Assembly (NCBI RefSeq): GCF_027980145.1
Contig: NZ_JAMZNK010000007.1
Location: 62,001-126,000 of the forward strand
Reading direction: 5' to 3'
Source: Flavobacterium azizsancarii
Lineage (GTDB): Bacteria > Bacteroidota > Bacteroidia > Flavobacteriales > Flavobacteriaceae
Length of the DNA stretch: 64,000 bases
The notes below the pieces were generated by a model. That model was not told where the DNA came from. It saw only the letters and a list, made by a program, of their open reading frames with translations, and searched no databases. Position 1 is the stretch's first letter. Each line of letters starts with the position of its first letter. Of this stretch, positions 9,062 to 18,583 are shown one piece after another. The translations under genes and the position numbers were made by a program.

Positions 9062-9595
9062 ATGGCAAGTACAAGAGCAGCAATTCGTTATGCAAAAGCA
9101 ATTCTAGACTTAGCAAACTCTAAAGGTATTGCCGAAGCTGTAAATAACGACATGAAATCAATTGCTTCGACAATTGGCGGTAATGAAGAATTGAGTACTT
9201 TTATTCAAAGCCCAACTATAAAAGTTGAAGTTAAAGAAAGTGCACTTTTAGAAGTTTTTGCAAATATAAATGGTGTAACTAAAGGTTTATTTCATTTATT
9301 ATTCGAAAACAAAAGATTCGAGATTCTAGAGGCAATTTCTTTAGAATACAGTAAGTTATTTGATGAAGGTAATGGTACAGAAGTAGCAAAAGTTACAACT
9401 GCCATTGCAATGGATGCAGATTTAGAAGCTAAAGTTTTAGCTAAAATCGCAACGTTGTCAGATAAAAAAATAACAATTGAAAATGTAGTAGATCCATCAA
9501 TTATTGGAGGATTTATTTTAAGAATAGGTGATCAACAATACAATGCTTCTGTTGCAAACAGATTGCAGGTATTAAAAAGAGAGTTAAGTAATTAG
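9062..9595 (+). CDS. atpH: F0F1 ATP synthase subunit delta
   Basis: A 177-residue stator protein that joins subunit b to the top of the alpha3beta3 head. The N-terminal helical bundle starts TRAAIRYAKAILDLA, and the C-terminal GGFILRIGDQQYNASVANRL is the family hallmark. It sits between atpF and atpA in the standard order. Nothing unusual is seen. Confidence 0.93.
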   Translation: MASTRAAIRYAKAILDLANSKGIAEAVNNDMKSIASTIGGNEELSTFIQSPTIKVEVKESALLEVFANINGVTKGLFHLLFENKRFEILEAISLEYSKLFDEGNGTEVAKVTTAIAMDADLEAKVLAKIATLSDKKITIENVVDPSIIGGFILRIGDQQYNASVANRLQVLKRELSN

Positions 9596-9634
9596 TTTTA
9601 TTACACATAAAAGTGTCTAAATTATAAATTTAAG

Positions 9635-11212
9635 ATGGCGGAAATCAAACCTGCTGAAATTTCAGCAATATTAAGAAAGCAAGTAGAAGGTTTTGAATCT
9701 GGTGCTACACTAGAGGAAGTAGGAACTGTACTTCAAGTTGGAGACGGTATTGCTCGTATTTACGGGCTATCTAATGTACAATATGGTGAGTTAGTTGAAT
9801 TTGATAACGGACTTGAAGCTATTGTATTGAACCTTGAAGAAGACAATGTTGGTGTGGTACTTTTAGGACCATCAACTGGAATTAAAGAAGGTTCAACAGC
9901 AAAAAGAACACAACGTATTGCTTCTCTTAAAGTAGGTGAGCAAATGGTAGGACGTGTAGTTAATACTCTTGGTTTTCCAATTGATGGAAAAGGACCAATT
10001 GGTGGAGACTTATACGAAATGCCTTTAGAAAGAAAAGCACCTGGTGTTATCTTCCGTCAGCCAGTTACTGAGCCATTGCAAACAGGTATTAAAGCTGTTG
10101 ATGCTATGATCCCGGTTGGTCGTGGACAACGTGAGCTTGTTATTGGTGACCGTCAAACAGGTAAATCAACTGTTTGTATCGATACAATCTTAAATCAAAA
10201 AGAATTTTACGATGCAGGAAAACCTGTATTCTGTATATATGTTGCAATTGGGCAAAAAGCTTCAACTGTAGCAGGAATTGCTAAAATGTTAGAAGAAAAA
10301 GGTGCAATGGCTTATACAGTTATTGTTGCAGCTAATGCTTCTGATCCGGCTCCAATGCAAGTTTATGCTCCTTTCGCAGGTGCAGCAATTGGAGAATACT
10401 TTAGAGATTCAGGTCGTCCGGCACTTATTGTGTATGATGATTTATCTAAACAAGCTGTTGCTTACCGTGAGGTTTCTCTTTTATTAAGAAGACCACCGGG
10501 ACGTGAAGCATATCCTGGAGACGTTTTCTACTTACACTCTCGTTTATTAGAGCGTGCTTGTAAAGTAATTGCAGATAATGGAATTGCTAAAAACATGAAC
10601 GATTTACCAGATTCTCTTAAGTCTATCGTAAAAGGTGGTGGTTCATTAACTGCTTTACCAATTATCGAAACTCAGGCTGGTGACGTTTCTGCATATATCC
10701 CAACAAACGTAATTTCGATTACAGATGGTCAGATTTTCCTTGATGGAGATTTGTTCAACTCTGGAGTTCGTCCTGCTATTAACGTAGGTATCTCTGTATC
10801 TCGTGTTGGAGGTAATGCACAGATTAAATCAATGAAAAAAGTTTCAGGAACTTTAAAGTTAGACCAGGCTCAATTCCGTGAATTAGAAGCTTTCGCTAAA
10901 TTTGGTTCTGATCTGGATTCAGTTACTTTAAACGTAATTGAAAAGGGAAAAAGAAACGTTGAGATCTTGAAACAAGGTTTAAATGATCCTTATACAGTAG
11001 AAAATCAAGTTGCTATTATTTACGCTGGTTCTAAAAACTTATTAAGAAACGTTCCTGTAAATAAAGTAAAAGAATTTGAAGCTGATTTCTTAGCTTACTT
11101 AAACAGTAAACATAAAGATACGCTTAACGCGTTGAAAGCTGGTAAATTAGATGACAACATTACTGACGTTATCGAAAAAGCAGCAAAAGAAATTTCAGCA
11201 AAATATATCTAA
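9635..11212 (+). CDS. atpA: F0F1 ATP synthase subunit alpha
   Basis: A 525-residue regulatory nucleotide-binding subunit of the F1 head. The P-loop is GDRQTGKST at residues 171-179; the long run around [17 protein letters not shown] (near 288-304) and the conserved [13 protein letters not shown] segment confirm alpha rather than beta. It follows atpH after a 39-nt gap. The beta and epsilon genes are not downstream; in Bacteroidota they are usually a separate atpD-atpC pair. Confidence 0.96.
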   Translation: MAEIKPAEISAILRKQVEGFESGATLEEVGTVLQVGDGIARIYGLSNVQYGELVEFDNGLEAIVLNLEEDNVGVVLLGPSTGIKEGSTAKRTQRIASLKVGEQMVGRVVNTLGFPIDGKGPIGGDLYEMPLERKAPGVIFRQPVTEPLQTGIKAVDAMIPVGRGQRELVIGDRQTGKSTVCIDTILNQKEFYDAGKPVFCIYVAIGQKASTVAGIAKMLEEKGAMAYTVIVAANASDPAPMQVYAPFAGAAIGEYFRDSGRPALIVYDDLSKQAVAYREVSLLLRRPPGREAYPGDVFYLHSRLLERACKVIADNGIAKNMNDLPDSLKSIVKGGGSLTALPIIETQAGDVSAYIPTNVISITDGQIFLDGDLFNSGVRPAINVGISVSRVGGNAQIKSMKKVSGTLKLDQAQFRELEAFAKFGSDLDSVTLNVIEKGKRNVEILKQGLNDPYTVENQVAIIYAGSKNLLRNVPVNKVKEFEADFLAYLNSKHKDTLNALKAGKLDDNITDVIEKAAKEISAKYI

Positions 11213-11305
11213 TTAGATAATTGGTAAATTAGATAATTAGAAAATGTCTCAACAGACTTTCTAATTGTCTAATTTTCAAATTGTCACATTTTTTTAATCA
11301 ACTAA
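11213..11305. repeat. AATTAGA-type repeat and imperfect hairpin between atpA and atpG
   Basis: The gap holds repeated TTAGATAATT units. The region 11235-11266 folds into an imperfect hairpin, ATTAGAAA near 11236 pairing with TTTCTAAT near 11258. Similar repeat text occurs at 2446-2500. Confidence 0.4.
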
Positions 11306-12166
11306 ATGGCAAATTTAAAGGAAATCCGTAATAGAATTACTTCCGTTTCATCGACGATGCAAATTACATCGGCTATGAAAATGGTTTCTGCTGCAAAGCT
11401 TAAGAAAGCACAAGATGCAATCACTGCAATGCGCCCTTATGCCGAGAAATTAACGGAGTTGTTGCAAAACCTTTCGGCTACACTTGATGGTGAAGTTGGA
11501 GGAGATTATACAACACAACGTGAAGTAAAAAAAGTATTGCTTGTTGCTATAACTTCAAATAGAGGTTTATGTGGTGCATTTAATACAAATGTAATTAAAG
11601 AGATAAAAAACCGTACTGTATTTTATGCAGGAAAACAAGTAGACGTTTTTGCTATTGGTAAAAAAGGAAATGATGTTTTAAGTAAAACGCACAAAGTACA
11701 CGGTCATCATAATGCAATCTTTGATCATTTAACTTTTGATAATGTTGGTGGAATTGCTGATAATTTAACTGAGAAGTTTTTATCAGGTGAATATGACAGA
11801 ATCGAATTGATCTACAATCAATTTAAAAATGCTGCGACACAAATCGTTCAGACAGAGCAGTTTTTGCCATTAGCACCAATTAAATCGGATGTTCCTGTTA
11901 CTGCAGGAGATTATATTTTCGAGCCTTCAAAAGAGGAAATTATATTGACTTTGATTCCAAAATCATTAAAAACACAATTATACAAAGGTATTCGTGATTC
12001 ATTTGCTTCAGAACACGGAGCGCGTATGACAGCTATGCACAAAGCAACTGACAACGCAACTGAATTAAGAAACCAATTGAAATTGACATACAATAAAGCA
12101 CGTCAAGCTGCTATTACAAACGAAATCCTTGAGATCGTTGGTGGAGCAGAAGCTTTAAAAGGATAA
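11306..12166 (+). CDS. atpG: F0F1 ATP synthase subunit gamma
   Basis: A 286-residue central rotor shaft. The N-terminal helix MANLKEIRNRITSVSSTMQI and the C-terminal helix ending NKARQAAITNEILEIVGGAE form the conserved coiled coil; the middle has the Rossmann-like TSNRGLCGAFN segment near 95. It is the last gene of the operon and is followed closely by a strong terminator. Nothing unusual is seen. Confidence 0.95.
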   Translation: MANLKEIRNRITSVSSTMQITSAMKMVSAAKLKKAQDAITAMRPYAEKLTELLQNLSATLDGEVGGDYTTQREVKKVLLVAITSNRGLCGAFNTNVIKEIKNRTVFYAGKQVDVFAIGKKGNDVLSKTHKVHGHHNAIFDHLTFDNVGGIADNLTEKFLSGEYDRIELIYNQFKNAATQIVQTEQFLPLAPIKSDVPVTAGDYIFEPSKEEIILTLIPKSLKTQLYKGIRDSFASEHGARMTAMHKATDNATELRNQLKLTYNKARQAAITNEILEIVGGAEALKG

Positions 12167-12182
12167 TTTATTCAAGACATAC

Positions 12183-12216
12183 AAAAAGAGCCGATAAGTA
12201 ATTATCGGCTCTTTTT
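12183..12216 (+). terminator. Strong intrinsic terminator of the ATP synthase operon
   Basis: A perfect 15-bp stem (12183-12197 with 12202-12216, core AGAGCCGATAA) has a 4-nt loop and ends in a T-run. It lies 16 nt after the atpG stop. Confidence 0.9.
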
Positions 12217-12251
12217 ATTTATATAGTAGTTTAGTTTTTTTGATTTAAAAC

Positions 12252-12308
12252 TTATAAAATGGTGATCCTCAATTTATCCAAAAACTGAGAATCAGTACCA
12301 TTTTATAA
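12252..12308. repeat. 57-nt long stem-loop of unknown role
   Basis: TTATAAAATGGT at 12252-12263 is a perfect inverted repeat of ACCATTTTATAA at 12297-12308. Inside, GAT-CTCA and TGAG-ATC give a second paired section with small bulges. It lacks a T-run of its own and follows the atpG terminator. It could be a small RNA or a relic of a miniature mobile element. Confidence 0.6.
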
Positions 12309-12339
12309 AATTATTTGACAGATTTATCACCTCTGTAGT

Positions 12340-12606
12340 GCTTTGTCTTTCATGGGAACAAACTAGCTTTATTAGTCCCAATGCTCTGTTTTTTTGAGGG
12401 TTACATTTCAGCAGAATCACTCCCTTTTGCTTTGTCTTTCATGGGAACAAACTAGCTTTATTAGTCCCAATGCTCTGTTTTTTTTGAGGGTTACATTTCA
12501 GCAGAATCAATCCCTTTGCTTTGTCTTTCGTGGGAACAAACTAGCTTTATTAGTCCCAATGCTTTGCTTTTTTTAGAAGGGTTGTATTTTAGCTTTACTC
12601 ATTCCC
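12340..12606. repeat. Three tandem copies of an 89-bp repeat
   Basis: Copies begin at 12340, 12429 and 12518 with an exact 89-bp period. Copies 1 and 2 are almost identical; copy 3 is diverged in its last third. Each holds GGGAACAAACTAG, then TTATTAGTCCC, then a run of 7-8 T. GGG with CCC and ACTA with TAGT can pair around a bulge, followed by the T-run, which looks terminator-like. A 60-codon frame runs through two copies but is only a translation of the repeat. The flanks 12309-12339 and 12607-12726 hold nothing recognisable. Confidence 0.85.
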
Positions 12607-12726
12607 TTTGATACAAAGTTAGTATAGAAGTGCTTGGAATAGTTTATACAATTTTTTTTCTTTATTATAGATTTCACACTTGTCCTTATGAAAGCATTAT
12701 ATCAGCGACAATGAAAAAAAAATGAG

Positions 12727-12734
12727 TATTTTTG
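12727..12734 (+). promoter_or_regulatory. -7 promoter element for the GNAT gene
   Basis: TATTTTTG matches TANNTTTG. It overlaps the first codons of a longer possible reading that begins at 12722, so it argues for the ATG at 12755. Confidence 0.5.
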
Positions 12735-12754
12735 ACGTCTATTTTTTTATTACA

Positions 12755-13201
12755 ATGAATCTACAAATAAAAGAGCTTACTACGATAGAAGCAATGCTGA
12801 GTGAAATTGAAACGATGCGATTTCTGTATCCTAATCTATCTGTAGCAAAATATCATGAATATCTTTCTGATATGGTTCCTCATAACTATATACAGATTGC
12901 AGTTTTTGATGAAGATGTTTGTATGGGAATTACGGGGTGTTGGTCTGCGACTAAATTATGGACTGGCAAATATCTTGAAATTGATAACTTTGTAGTAAAT
13001 CCTAATTTTCGTTCTAAAGGAATTGGAAAACTCCTTACAGATTTTATCGAAAAAAAGGCTTTATATCTTGACTGCAGTTCTATAGTTTTAGATGCTTTTA
13101 CCGGAAATTTTGCTGCTCATCGCTTTTATTACAATCAGGGTTATGAACCAAAGGGTTTTCATTTTGTTAAAATTCTGGACGAAAAAAAACTTACACAATA
13201 A
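12755..13201 (+). CDS. GNAT family N-acetyltransferase
   Basis: A 148-residue acetyltransferase with a GNAT fold. The acetyl-CoA loop is in VVNPNFRSKGIGKLL (R-x-x-G-I-G, near residues 85-99), and the C-terminal part has the usual AHRFYYNQGYE strand-helix. The start at 12755 (MNLQIKEL) is chosen because the predicted -7 element covers the upstream ATG at 12722. The substrate is unknown; small stand-alone GNATs of this kind modify amino groups of metabolites or proteins. It stands alone between the repeat block and the flippase gene. Confidence 0.8.
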   Translation: MNLQIKELTTIEAMLSEIETMRFLYPNLSVAKYHEYLSDMVPHNYIQIAVFDEDVCMGITGCWSATKLWTGKYLEIDNFVVNPNFRSKGIGKLLTDFIEKKALYLDCSSIVLDAFTGNFAAHRFYYNQGYEPKGFHFVKILDEKKLTQ

Positions 13202-13260
13202 AATAACAAGCCAATTTTTTTATTGAACCTACAAAATCAATAATAAACCAAAGAATTGGT

Positions 13261-13268
13261 TATTTTTG
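13261..13268 (+). promoter_or_regulatory. -7 promoter element for the flippase gene
   Basis: TATTTTTG matches TANNTTTG. Its last three bases are the TTG of the longest possible reading, so translation must begin further down, at the TTG at 13296. Confidence 0.5.
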
Positions 13269-13295
13269 TTTTACAAACTTTATTATACAATTATT

Positions 13296-14756
13296 TTGGG
13301 ATTATATAAAAATCTGTTCAAACAAACTGCTATTTACGGACTAGCGACGGTATTACCAAGAATGCTAAGTTTTTTATTGGTAAGATTGTATACTGGTATT
13401 TTACCAACTGCAGAATATGGCGAGGTTTCGATCGTTTTGTCATGGATGGTTTTCTTTAATGTGGTTCTTTCATACGGAATGGAAACAGCTTTTTTTAGAT
13501 TCTACAGTGCCGAGGATGATAAGAAAAATGTAATCGCCACTTCGACGATATCAATCTTTTGGTCGTCAATTATTTTCTTATTTGTAGCCTTGATTTTCAG
13601 GAATACACTGGCAAATCTTGCGGAAGTTGATGTACAGTATATTACATACACCGTTTGGATCTTAGTTTTGGATGCTTTGGTTTTGATACCTTTTTCTAAA
13701 CTTAGAGCCAATCAAAGGCCAATGATGTATGCAGCAATTAAAATAGGAAATGTAGTAATCAACTTATTACTGAATATATTTTTCTTAATTTATTTACCTA
13801 AACTTGCAGCTTCACATCCTAATTCGGTTTGGGATAATTTGTATGTTGAGAATTTCCAGATCGCTTATATTTTCATAGCCAATCTGTTGGCCAGTTTAGC
13901 TACTTTTATAGTGCTGTCACCAAATTATCTTTCACTTGGAAAAAAATTCGATCCCGTACTTTGGAAAAAAATGATGAAATACGGTTTGCCAATTTTGGTT
14001 GCAGGACTGGCGTTTGCTGTTAACGAGCATTTTGATAAAATTCTTCTGGGATATTTGTTACCACAAAATCTTGCAAAATCTGAAGTTGGGGCTTACTCTG
14101 CATGTTACAAATTAGGTTTGTTTATGGTTTTGTTTGCAACAGCCTTTAGATTAGGAATAGAACCTTTCTTTTTTAGTCATGCAAAAAATGCAAATGCACC
14201 ACAAACATATGCTGTAATCACAAAATATTTCGTTATTCTGGGTTCCTTAATTTTATTAGGAGTTATTGTTTTTGCAGATGTTTTAAAATATCTTTTGCTT
14301 GACAATAAAGCCTATTGGGAAGCGATGAAAGTAGTACCGCTAATTATATTGGCGAACTTCTTTTTAGGAATTTACAACAACTTGTCGGTTTGGTATAAAC
14401 TAACAGACAAAACAAAAATTGGAGCTTATATTTCTATTGTCGGAGCCGTTATAACATTGGTTTTAAATTATTTTTTAATTCCAAAATACAGCTACTACGG
14501 TTCAGCAATTGCAACGATCTCAGCTTACGGAAGTATGATGTTGATTTCTTATCTTTTAGGAAACAAATACTATCCAATACCCTATGATATGAACAAAATT
14601 GGAGCTTATTTGGGAATTTCAATCGTATTTTCGGCTATTTCTTTTTACGGATTTAGAGAGAATTATTTCGTTGGAGTTCCGTTATTATTAGGATTCATGT
14701 ATTTTGTGTATCACAATGAAAAAGAGACTATCAAAGGAATTATGAATAGAAAGTAG
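13296..14756 (+). CDS. Wzx-like lipopolysaccharide/oligosaccharide flippase
   Basis: A 486-residue polytopic membrane protein of the MATE/Wzx (MVF) superfamily with about 12-14 membrane segments, which should flip lipid-linked sugars across the inner membrane. I place the start at TTG 13296, giving MGLYKNLFKQTAIYGLATVL, the N-terminus I expect for Flavobacterium members. The reading from 13266 would overlap the -7 element. It is followed by dut and a sugar nucleotidyltransferase, a context that fits envelope polysaccharide work. Confidence 0.82.
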   Translation: MGLYKNLFKQTAIYGLATVLPRMLSFLLVRLYTGILPTAEYGEVSIVLSWMVFFNVVLSYGMETAFFRFYSAEDDKKNVIATSTISIFWSSIIFLFVALIFRNTLANLAEVDVQYITYTVWILVLDALVLIPFSKLRANQRPMMYAAIKIGNVVINLLLNIFFLIYLPKLAASHPNSVWDNLYVENFQIAYIFIANLLASLATFIVLSPNYLSLGKKFDPVLWKKMMKYGLPILVAGLAFAVNEHFDKILLGYLLPQNLAKSEVGAYSACYKLGLFMVLFATAFRLGIEPFFFSHAKNANAPQTYAVITKYFVILGSLILLGVIVFADVLKYLLLDNKAYWEAMKVVPLIILANFFLGIYNNLSVWYKLTDKTKIGAYISIVGAVITLVLNYFLIPKYSYYGSAIATISAYGSMMLISYLLGNKYYPIPYDMNKIGAYLGISIVFSAISFYGFRENYFVGVPLLLGFMYFVYHNEKETIKGIMNRK

Positions 14757-14785
14757 TTTTACTTTTTAATCTTTTAAAATAAAAA

Positions 14786-15220
14786 ATGAAAATACAAATT
14801 ATCAACAAATCACAGCACGCTTTACCAAACTACGAAACAATTGCTTCGGCAGGAATGGATCTACGTGCCAATTTAACTGAATCAATTACGTTAAAACCAT
14901 TAGAAAGAACTATTGTAAAAACAGGACTTTTTATTGAATTACCAATTGGTTACGAAGCACAAGTTAGACCAAGAAGTGGATTAGCGGCGAAAAAAGGAGT
15001 AACTGTTTTAAATTCTCCCGGAACTGTTGACGCTGATTATAGAGGTGAAATAGGTGTAATTTTAGTAAATTTATCAAATGAAGTTTTTGTAATCGAAAAC
15101 GGAGAAAGAATTGCACAATTGATTATTGCCAAACACGAAAGAGCAGAATGGATTGAAGTAGAAGAACTTTCTGAAACTTCAAGAGGCGAAGGCGGTTTTG
15201 GAAGTACTGGAGTGAAGTAG
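14786..15220 (+). CDS. dut: dUTP diphosphatase
   Basis: A 144-residue trimeric dUTPase that converts dUTP to dUMP and keeps uracil out of DNA. All five motifs are intact: AGMDLRA (22-28), PRSGL (62-66), the sugar-binding [12 protein letters not shown] (79-90), GERIAQL (107-112) and the P-loop-like [10 protein letters not shown] (133-142). The length is typical of the bacterial family. It lies 29 nt after the flippase gene on the same strand. Nothing is odd. Confidence 0.97.
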   Translation: MKIQIINKSQHALPNYETIASAGMDLRANLTESITLKPLERTIVKTGLFIELPIGYEAQVRPRSGLAAKKGVTVLNSPGTVDADYRGEIGVILVNLSNEVFVIENGERIAQLIIAKHERAEWIEVEELSETSRGEGGFGSTGVK

Positions 15221-15239
15221 TCTTCAGTCTCAGTCTCAG

Positions 15240-15345
15240 AAATCAGTTTTTGCACTTTGCGTTCTTAAAAATGAAATGAATAAACATAGCAAACTTTGCA
15301 AATCCCGATAGCTATCAGGATTGCGAACTTTGCGGTTAAATAAAA
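15240..15345. repeat. Intergenic palindromic repeat, GCAAAGTT family
   Basis: The gap holds several GCAAACTTTGC / GCGAACTTTGCGG units and a near-perfect palindrome at 15303-15320 (TCCCGATAGC then TATCAGGA). The same word family recurs at 58552-58699 and 61122-61191. Confidence 0.6.
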
Positions 15346-15353
15346 AAATACAA

Positions 15354-16370
15354 ATGAAAATAATCGTTCCAATGGCGGGTCGAGGATCAAGACTTAGGCC
15401 ACATACTTTAACTGTTCCAAAACCATTAATTCCTGTTGCGGGAAAATCTATTGTTCATCGTTTAGTCGAAGACATTGCTGAAATATTAAAAGAACCTATC
15501 GAAGAAGTTGCTTTTATTTTGGGAGATCCTGCTTTTTTTGGAGATGATCTTGTAACAAGTTTAGAAGAATTGGCAGGAAGCTTAGGAGCAAAAGCTTCGA
15601 TCTATCGCCAGGATTTACCATTAGGAACGGGTCACGCTATTATGTGTGCAAAAGATTCTTTATCAGGACCGGCAGTTATTGCGTATGCAGATACTTTGAT
15701 CAGAGCCGATTTTGAATTAGATCCTTCTGCTGATGCTGTAATTTGGGTAAAACAAGTAGAACAGCCGGAAGCATTTGGTGTAGTAAAATTAAACACTAAT
15801 AATGAAATCGTAGAATTAGTCGAAAAACCAAAGGAATTCGTAAGTGATCTGGCAGTTATCGGAATCTATTATTTTAAAGAAGTTGGCGATTTGAAAAAAG
15901 AACTTCAGGGCGTTTTGGATAACAATATCCAGAATGGGGGAGAATATCAAATCAACGACGGAATCAAAGCGATGATGGCGAACGGTAAAGTTTTTAAAAC
16001 CGGAAGCGTTGACGAATGGATGGATTGCGGAAACAAAGATGTAACCGTTGAAACGAATTCAAGAATGTTAGGGTTTTTACATAATGATGGAGAACATTTA
16101 GTAGATTATGATGTTACATTAGAAAACTCAACGATTATTCCTCCTTGTTATATTGGCGAAAATGTAGTGTTGAAAAATGCAACAGTTGGTCCTAATGTAT
16201 CTATCGGGAAAGGATGTCATGTTATTGACAGTACTATCAAAAACAGTTTAGTACAAACTTATTCTCAAATAAAAAATGCAAATTTAGACAATGCAATGAT
16301 AGGAAATCACGTTGTTTATGATGGTAAGTTTACCAGTATCAGTATTGGTGATTATTCAGTTTTAGAATAA
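15354..16370 (+). CDS. Sugar-phosphate nucleotidyltransferase (RmlA/GlmU-like)
   Basis: A 338-residue enzyme that should join a sugar 1-phosphate to a nucleotide. The N-terminal nucleotidyltransferase signature is MAGRGSRLRPHT...PKPLIPV (residues 7-28). Further markers are AYADTLI, a VEKP motif near 162 and a DEWMDCGN segment near 220. The C-terminal quarter has left-handed beta-helix hexapeptides such as GPNVSIGKG. The start at ATG 15354 removes 11 unrelated residues of the longer reading, which arise in the repeat. The exact sugar and nucleotide are not determined. Confidence 0.85.
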   Translation: MKIIVPMAGRGSRLRPHTLTVPKPLIPVAGKSIVHRLVEDIAEILKEPIEEVAFILGDPAFFGDDLVTSLEELAGSLGAKASIYRQDLPLGTGHAIMCAKDSLSGPAVIAYADTLIRADFELDPSADAVIWVKQVEQPEAFGVVKLNTNNEIVELVEKPKEFVSDLAVIGIYYFKEVGDLKKELQGVLDNNIQNGGEYQINDGIKAMMANGKVFKTGSVDEWMDCGNKDVTVETNSRMLGFLHNDGEHLVDYDVTLENSTIIPPCYIGENVVLKNATVGPNVSIGKGCHVIDSTIKNSLVQTYSQIKNANLDNAMIGNHVVYDGKFTSISIGDYSVLE

Positions 16371-16418
16371 ATGCAAGTTTAAAGAGATTCGTTTTTGTTT
16401 AAAGATTAAATTGTAGAG

Positions 16419-17771
16419 ATGATACAAAAAGGAGTTATAGTTATTTTATTTTTCGTTTTGCTTGGCAATCCAATTTCGGTTATGGCACAGACAGAACCGG
16501 AAGATATTGCTATGGCGACTGATGAATATCAAGATGCTTTTTATGAATCATTAAAACAAAAAGGAATTGAAAATTATGATAAAGCCATTACCTCATTAGA
16601 GAAATGTGTTAAACTAAAACCTAATGATGCCGTTGCTTATTTTGAATTAGGCAAAAATTATCTGTCCTTAAAAGATTATCGGGATGCACAGGACTCGTTT
16701 GAAAAAGCGACACAATTAGATCCAAAAAACAAATGGTATTGGTTAGGGATTTACGATGTAAGTTATGAAACCAAGAATTATCCTTTGGCAATTGAGACAA
16801 TTCAAAAAATAATTGCTTTTGATGAAGAGTATAAAGACGATTTGATTTCGTTGTACATGATCACCAATCAATTTGATAAGGCGTTGGTGACTATCAATGA
16901 AATGAATGATAAATTCGGGAAATCAGAAGATCGCGATCGTTATAAATTGCAGATTTTATCTCAGGGAAAGTATCAGAATGCTGAAATAGCTAATTTGACT
17001 GATCAGATCAAGCAACATCCAAAAGAAGAATCGAATTATTTGAACCTGATTTTTTTATATTCGAAATCAGAGGAAACCGATAAGGCTTTAGAGGTAATGA
17101 AACAATTGGCAAAAGAAATTCCGAACTCTGAATGGGCTCAAGTCAGTATGTTTAAAGTATATCTTGATGCCAACCAGGCTGATAAAGCTATTAAGTCGAT
17201 GAATATGATTTTGTCAAGCCCAAAAATTGATTTAAAAATAAAGCATCGTACATTGAATGAATTTTTGATTTATGTGAATAAAAATCCGCAATACGCTCCG
17301 GATCTAGAAAAAGCAATTGCTTATTTCGATAATGATAAAGAAGTAGATGTTGCAAAAGAAATAGGAAAATTTTATCATAGTAAAGGTCAGTATGAAAATG
17401 CAATCAAGTATTATGAGAAAGATTTAAAAGCAAATTCAGATACAGATCGTGAAACCAATTTGTTGTTACTTGAAGTCTATACATTGGCAAAACAATACGA
17501 GCCAATGACAAAAAGAGCAATGAATATGATCGAAGTATATCCAAGCCAGCCTCAGTTTTATTATTATGCCGGTTTAGGAAATAATCAGTTAAAACAATTT
17601 AAAAACGCAAAAACCGTTTTAGAAATGGGCCTGGATTATGTAGTGGATGATAATACGCTCGAAGCAAATTTTAATATTCAATTAGGAGAGGCTTATAATG
17701 GTTTGGGAGATGCTAAGAAAAAAGAGGAATACTTTTTGAAGGCAAATGAGTTATTAAAGAAAAAAAAGTAA
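16419..17771 (+). CDS. Secreted tetratricopeptide repeat protein
   Basis: A 450-residue exported protein. A signal peptide (about residues 1-23, ending VMAQ) is followed by TPR units along the whole length, the clearest being PNDAVAYFELGKNYLSLKDY near 69-88 and PNSEWAQVSMFKVYLDANQ. It has no catalytic motif, so it probably acts as a periplasmic scaffold. It lies 6 nt before the DUF4292 lipoprotein gene and then the EnvC-like gene. This trio is probably one operon concerned with envelope maintenance. Confidence 0.8.
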   Translation: MIQKGVIVILFFVLLGNPISVMAQTEPEDIAMATDEYQDAFYESLKQKGIENYDKAITSLEKCVKLKPNDAVAYFELGKNYLSLKDYRDAQDSFEKATQLDPKNKWYWLGIYDVSYETKNYPLAIETIQKIIAFDEEYKDDLISLYMITNQFDKALVTINEMNDKFGKSEDRDRYKLQILSQGKYQNAEIANLTDQIKQHPKEESNYLNLIFLYSKSEETDKALEVMKQLAKEIPNSEWAQVSMFKVYLDANQADKAIKSMNMILSSPKIDLKIKHRTLNEFLIYVNKNPQYAPDLEKAIAYFDNDKEVDVAKEIGKFYHSKGQYENAIKYYEKDLKANSDTDRETNLLLLEVYTLAKQYEPMTKRAMNMIEVYPSQPQFYYYAGLGNNQLKQFKNAKTVLEMGLDYVVDDNTLEANFNIQLGEAYNGLGDAKKKEEYFLKANELLKKKK

Positions 17772-17777
17772 ATTCAG

Positions 17778-18560
17778 ATGAAAAGATATATAGCATTAGT
17801 ATTGGTAACTGCTTTTATGGTTTCTTGTAAATCAAAGGCTGTTGCGGTACAAAATAATAACGACACAAAGGAAGTTATTACAAAAGTAGACAGAAAAGCA
17901 ATTGACAAACATTATGATAATAAGTTAGATTTTTCGACTTTATATATAAAAGCAAGTGCAAAATATGCTGATGAAAAACAAAGCCAAAATGTTACGGCAG
18001 ATATTAGAATCGAAAAAGACAAACAAATTTTAGTGAGTGTTCGTTTTTTGGGAATTACAATGGCAAAGGCCTTGATAACACCAACATCTGTAAGTTATTA
18101 TGAAAAAATAAACAGTACTTATTACGATGGTGATTTTAGCAGTTTAAGCAAATGGCTAGGTACTGAATTAGATTATAGTAAAGTTCAGAATTTATTAGTT
18201 GGAGAAGCGCTTGATGATTTAAGAAAGGGAAAATATGCGCAAACAATTGTTGAAAACCTTTTTAAACTGGAAGATGAAAAAGAGGCTAGTATAAAAAAAT
18301 CCTTCTATTTAGATGCGGATAAATATTTAGTGCAAAAAGAAGAGATTTCTCAACCATCAGAAAACAGATTGTTGCAAATTTCATACGCTGACAGCAAAAC
18401 TTATAATCAGGGAATACTTCCTACGAGTATTGAGATTAGTGCAATTCAGCCAAAAGGAAAAACGAATATTAATTTGAATTACAATACCATTTCGTTTAAT
18501 GAAGAACTTTCTTTTCCTTATAGTGTGCCAAGTGGTTATAAAAAAGTTATAATTAAGTAA
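17778..18560 (+). CDS. DUF4292 family lipoprotein
   Basis: A 260-residue lipoprotein with a lipobox MVSC (cysteine at residue 17). The body resembles DUF4292, a Bacteroidota family with a LolA/LolB-like open beta-barrel expected from alternating strands such as RIEKDKQILVSVRFLGI. It starts 6 nt after the TPR gene and stops next to the EnvC-like gene. No enzymatic residues are recognised; a role in lipid or lipoprotein handling is only suggested by the fold. Confidence 0.72.
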   Translation: MKRYIALVLVTAFMVSCKSKAVAVQNNNDTKEVITKVDRKAIDKHYDNKLDFSTLYIKASAKYADEKQSQNVTADIRIEKDKQILVSVRFLGITMAKALITPTSVSYYEKINSTYYDGDFSSLSKWLGTELDYSKVQNLLVGEALDDLRKGKYAQTIVENLFKLEDEKEASIKKSFYLDADKYLVQKEEISQPSENRLLQISYADSKTYNQGILPTSIEISAIQPKGKTNINLNYNTISFNEELSFPYSVPSGYKKVIIK

Positions 18561-18565
18561 ATTTG
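18558..18565 (+). promoter_or_regulatory. Possible internal -7 element before the EnvC-like gene
   Basis: TAAATTTG matches TANNTTTG and overlaps the stop of the DUF4292 gene. A start of transcription near 18572 would fit the ATG at 18584. No -33 match. Confidence 0.35.
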
Positions 18566-18583
18566 CAAAAAGAAAATATAAAC

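Noticed and set aside
12394..12576. 60-codon open frame through the tandem repeats
   Set aside because: It is a direct translation of two repeat copies, has no promoter of its own and a biased, cysteine- and phenylalanine-rich composition.
12340..12606. CRISPR array
   Set aside because: The repeat unit is a full 89 bp without alternating unique spacers, there are only three copies, and no cas genes are near.
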